Part shown: one piece after another, positions 62,496 to 64,000 of the stretch | How the letters are laid out: each line of letters opens with the position of its first letter | How positions within the stretch are numbered: position 1 is the stretch's first letter | NCBI GenBank assembly: GCA_031292515.1 | Contig: JARLGZ010000030.1 | Location: forward strand, 1-64,000 | Origin: Puia sp. | GTDB lineage: Bacteria; Bacteroidota; Bacteroidia; Chitinophagales; Chitinophagaceae | Direction of reading: 5' to 3' | Length of the DNA stretch: 64,000 nucleotides | The notes under the pieces: generated by a model | The model's input: only the letters and a program-made list of their open reading frames with translations | Databases searched by the model: none | Told to the model about the DNA's origin: nothing | Translations under genes and position numbers: made by a program

Positions 62496-64000
62496 ATGAA
62501 ATCGAAGACTGACCAACAGGTATGCAGGAAGACCAGGATTGGAAGAAGACAAAGACTGGCAGGAGTTTTATTGGGGGCGACACTCTTTTTGGGGAGCGGA
62601 GCCACATATTTACAGGCGCAGGAGGGGACACAGCCCCGGGAGAGGTACCAGGCCAATTGGGAGTCGTTAAAGGAATACCAGACGCCGGATTGGTTTCGCG
62701 ATGCCAAGTTCGGCATCTTTATTCATTGGGGGGTGTATTCGGTCCCTGCCTTTGGGAGCGAATGGTATCCCCGCAACATGTATGATTCCACCTCCAGTGA
62801 ATTCAAACATCACGTAGCGACCTATGGTTCTCAAAAGACGTTTGGTTATAAGGACTTTATACCGATGTTCAAAGCCGAGAAGTTCGACCCCGCCAAATGG
62901 GTTGCGCTTTTTAAGAAAGCGGGCGCAAAATATGTGGTGCCGGTAGCCGAGCATCATGATGGATTTGCCATGTACAAAACGAACCTGTCAAAGTGGAATG
63001 CCGTGGAGATGGGACCCAGGCGTGACGTATTAGGCGAACTGGCTACTGAAATCCGCAAACAGGGATTGATATTCGGGTTGTCTTCTCATCGTATCGAGCA
63101 TTGGTTCTTCTTTAATTTCGGGCGCCAGTTTGTTTCGGATGTGCTGGATCCGAAATACGCAGATTTTTACGGGCCAGCCCGCGAGGAGAGCGACGATCCT
63201 TCCTCCGAATTCATGAACGACTGGCTGCTCAGGTGTACAGAGCTGGTGAATAACTATAAACCCCAACTCTTCTGGTTTGATTGGTGGATCGAGCAGCCTG
63301 CCATGGATCCCTACCGGAAGTCTTTTGCCGCTTATTACTATAACAAGGGCCGGGAATGGAACAAGGGAGTGGTGATCAACTATAAATATGCCAAGTCTTA
63401 TCCCGATGGAGTGGCGGTGCTGGATCTCGAAAGGGGCAAGCTGGATGCGGTGCGGGAGCTGCCCTGGCAGACCGATGATGCCGTTGGAGACAGTTCATGG
63501 GGATATGCGGCCGGCAATACTTTCAAATCGGCCCGGTACGTGATCACCAACCTGATCGATATCGTCAGCAAGAATGGAAATCTCCTCCTAAACATCGGGC
63601 CTCGTTCCGACGGAACGATCACCGACGAGGAGACACAAGTGTTGCTGGGGACAGGCAAATGGCTGGACGTGAACGGCGAAGCAATTTATGGTACGCGTCC
63701 CTGGAAGCTGTATGGAGAGGGACCCACCAAATCCGCGAGCGGCGCTTTTGCGGATCAGAAAGTCCCTTTCACGGCCAAGGATATCCGTTTTACCACCAAA
63801 GGGGAGGTCCTCTATGCGACGGCGCTGGGGCTTCCTTCCGAAAAGACCTTTATCCGTTCGCTGGGTGCAAAATCCGGCAATGGCGTGATTGCCGGTCTGG
63901 AGCTGGTCGGCAGTGGCGAGAAGGTGAAATGGGCTCAAAAGGCCGATGCCCTGGTGATTGAGCCCTCGGCTTCCTATCCTTCGGAAAGCGCGGTCGTTTA
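62496..64000 (+). CDS. GH29 alpha-L-fucosidase, 3' end cut by window edge
   Basis: 501 codons are visible without a stop. The start at 62496 gives MKSKTDQQVCRKTRIGRRQR followed by a hydrophobic core (LAGVLLGATLFLGSGATYLQAQ), a long basic signal peptide. The GH29 barrel begins WFRDAKFGIFIHWGVYSVP (about residues 66-84). It has VAEHHDGFAMY with the conserved His pair and the nucleophile Asp262 in PQLFWFDWWIEQ. LIDIVSKNGNLLLNIGPRSD ends the barrel. The visible part covers the barrel and most of the C-terminal sandwich. It differs from the first GH29 (36511) in the active-site loops (SSHRIEHWFFFN instead of YSLYEWYNPIW), so the two may have different linkage preferences. Confidence 0.95.
   Translation, partial: MKSKTDQQVCRKTRIGRRQRLAGVLLGATLFLGSGATYLQAQEGTQPRERYQANWESLKEYQTPDWFRDAKFGIFIHWGVYSVPAFGSEWYPRNMYDSTSSEFKHHVATYGSQKTFGYKDFIPMFKAEKFDPAKWVALFKKAGAKYVVPVAEHHDGFAMYKTNLSKWNAVEMGPRRDVLGELATEIRKQGLIFGLSSHRIEHWFFFNFGRQFVSDVLDPKYADFYGPAREESDDPSSEFMNDWLLRCTELVNNYKPQLFWFDWWIEQPAMDPYRKSFAAYYYNKGREWNKGVVINYKYAKSYPDGVAVLDLERGKLDAVRELPWQTDDAVGDSSWGYAAGNTFKSARYVITNLIDIVSKNGNLLLNIGPRSDGTITDEETQVLLGTGKWLDVNGEAIYGTRPWKLYGEGPTKSASGAFADQKVPFTAKDIRFTTKGEVLYATALGLPSEKTFIRSLGAKSGNGVIAGLELVGSGEKVKWAQKADALVIEPSASYPSESAVV

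Overview
The window reads as a chromosomal stretch of a Bacteroidetes bacterium, most like the Chitinophagaceae. It has a SusC/SusD pair, many secreted or lipoprotein glycosidases with Bacteroidetes-type lipoboxes, FtsX/MacB-like permeases of the 800-residue Bacteroidetes type, few Shine-Dalgarno sequences, and moderately high GC. I see no rRNA, tRNA, CRISPR array, transposase, integrase or phage gene. Both ends are cut: the left edge lies inside an FtsX permease and the right edge inside a GH29 gene.

Region 1 (1-9761, + strand): three FtsX-like ABC permeases interleaved with two paralogous secreted esterases (each with a chitobiase-C-like and a PA14-like module) and a beta-helical DUF4097-type protein. 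No ATPase is present. Region 2 (9923-15754, - strand): a small lipoprotein, a large HEAT-repeat protein with two DUF1080 (3-keto-disaccharide hydrolase family) domains, and an exported Gfo/Idh/MocA oxidoreductase. Region 3 (16486-24840, + strand): SusC, SusD and a large FG-GAP/ASPIC lipoprotein, followed by a - strand SRPBCC/GyrI-like protein (24837-25811).

Region 4 (26124-64000, mostly + strand) is a long glycan-degradation array: GH101-like enzyme, GH43/32-type propeller protein, (alpha/alpha)6 MGH1-like glycosidase, GH92, a GH95-like enzyme, GH29, GH95, GH31, GH32, a DUF5009 acyltransferase, a PVC-type dehydrogenase with cytochrome c, a - strand TIM-barrel sugar isomerase, a GH36-like enzyme, a GHL6-like TIM-barrel hydrolase, a - strand outer-membrane protein, a DUF4965/glutaminase-family protein, a class A beta-lactamase-fold protein, a secreted nitrilase-fold amidase and a second GH29. 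The repertoire (fucosidases, mannosidase, galactosidase-like, GalNAc-ase-like) suggests fucosylated, branched glycans or glycoproteins as substrate. This is inference.

Two signals cut across the genes. First, near-identical LacI/PurR-type palindromes built on AAACGTTT occur in three of the four divergent intergenic regions (15.9-16.3 kb, 51.7 kb, 57.1 kb), suggesting one unseen LacI-family regulator controls the SusCD promoter, the Gfo/Idh promoter, the isomerase/GH36 promoters and the 57 kb promoter. Second, gene boundaries are full of short tandem repeats. One family, arrays of a GTGAGTR heptamer, recurs at eight sites at or just behind + strand stop codons. The others are locus-specific units of 12-24 bp, some running across stop codons or into signal peptides. 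Low-complexity insertions also sit inside several enzymes. The oxidoreductase, double-DUF1080, cytochrome-dehydrogenase and isomerase genes could form an oxidative (3-keto-glycoside) route beside the hydrolases; this is a hypothesis.
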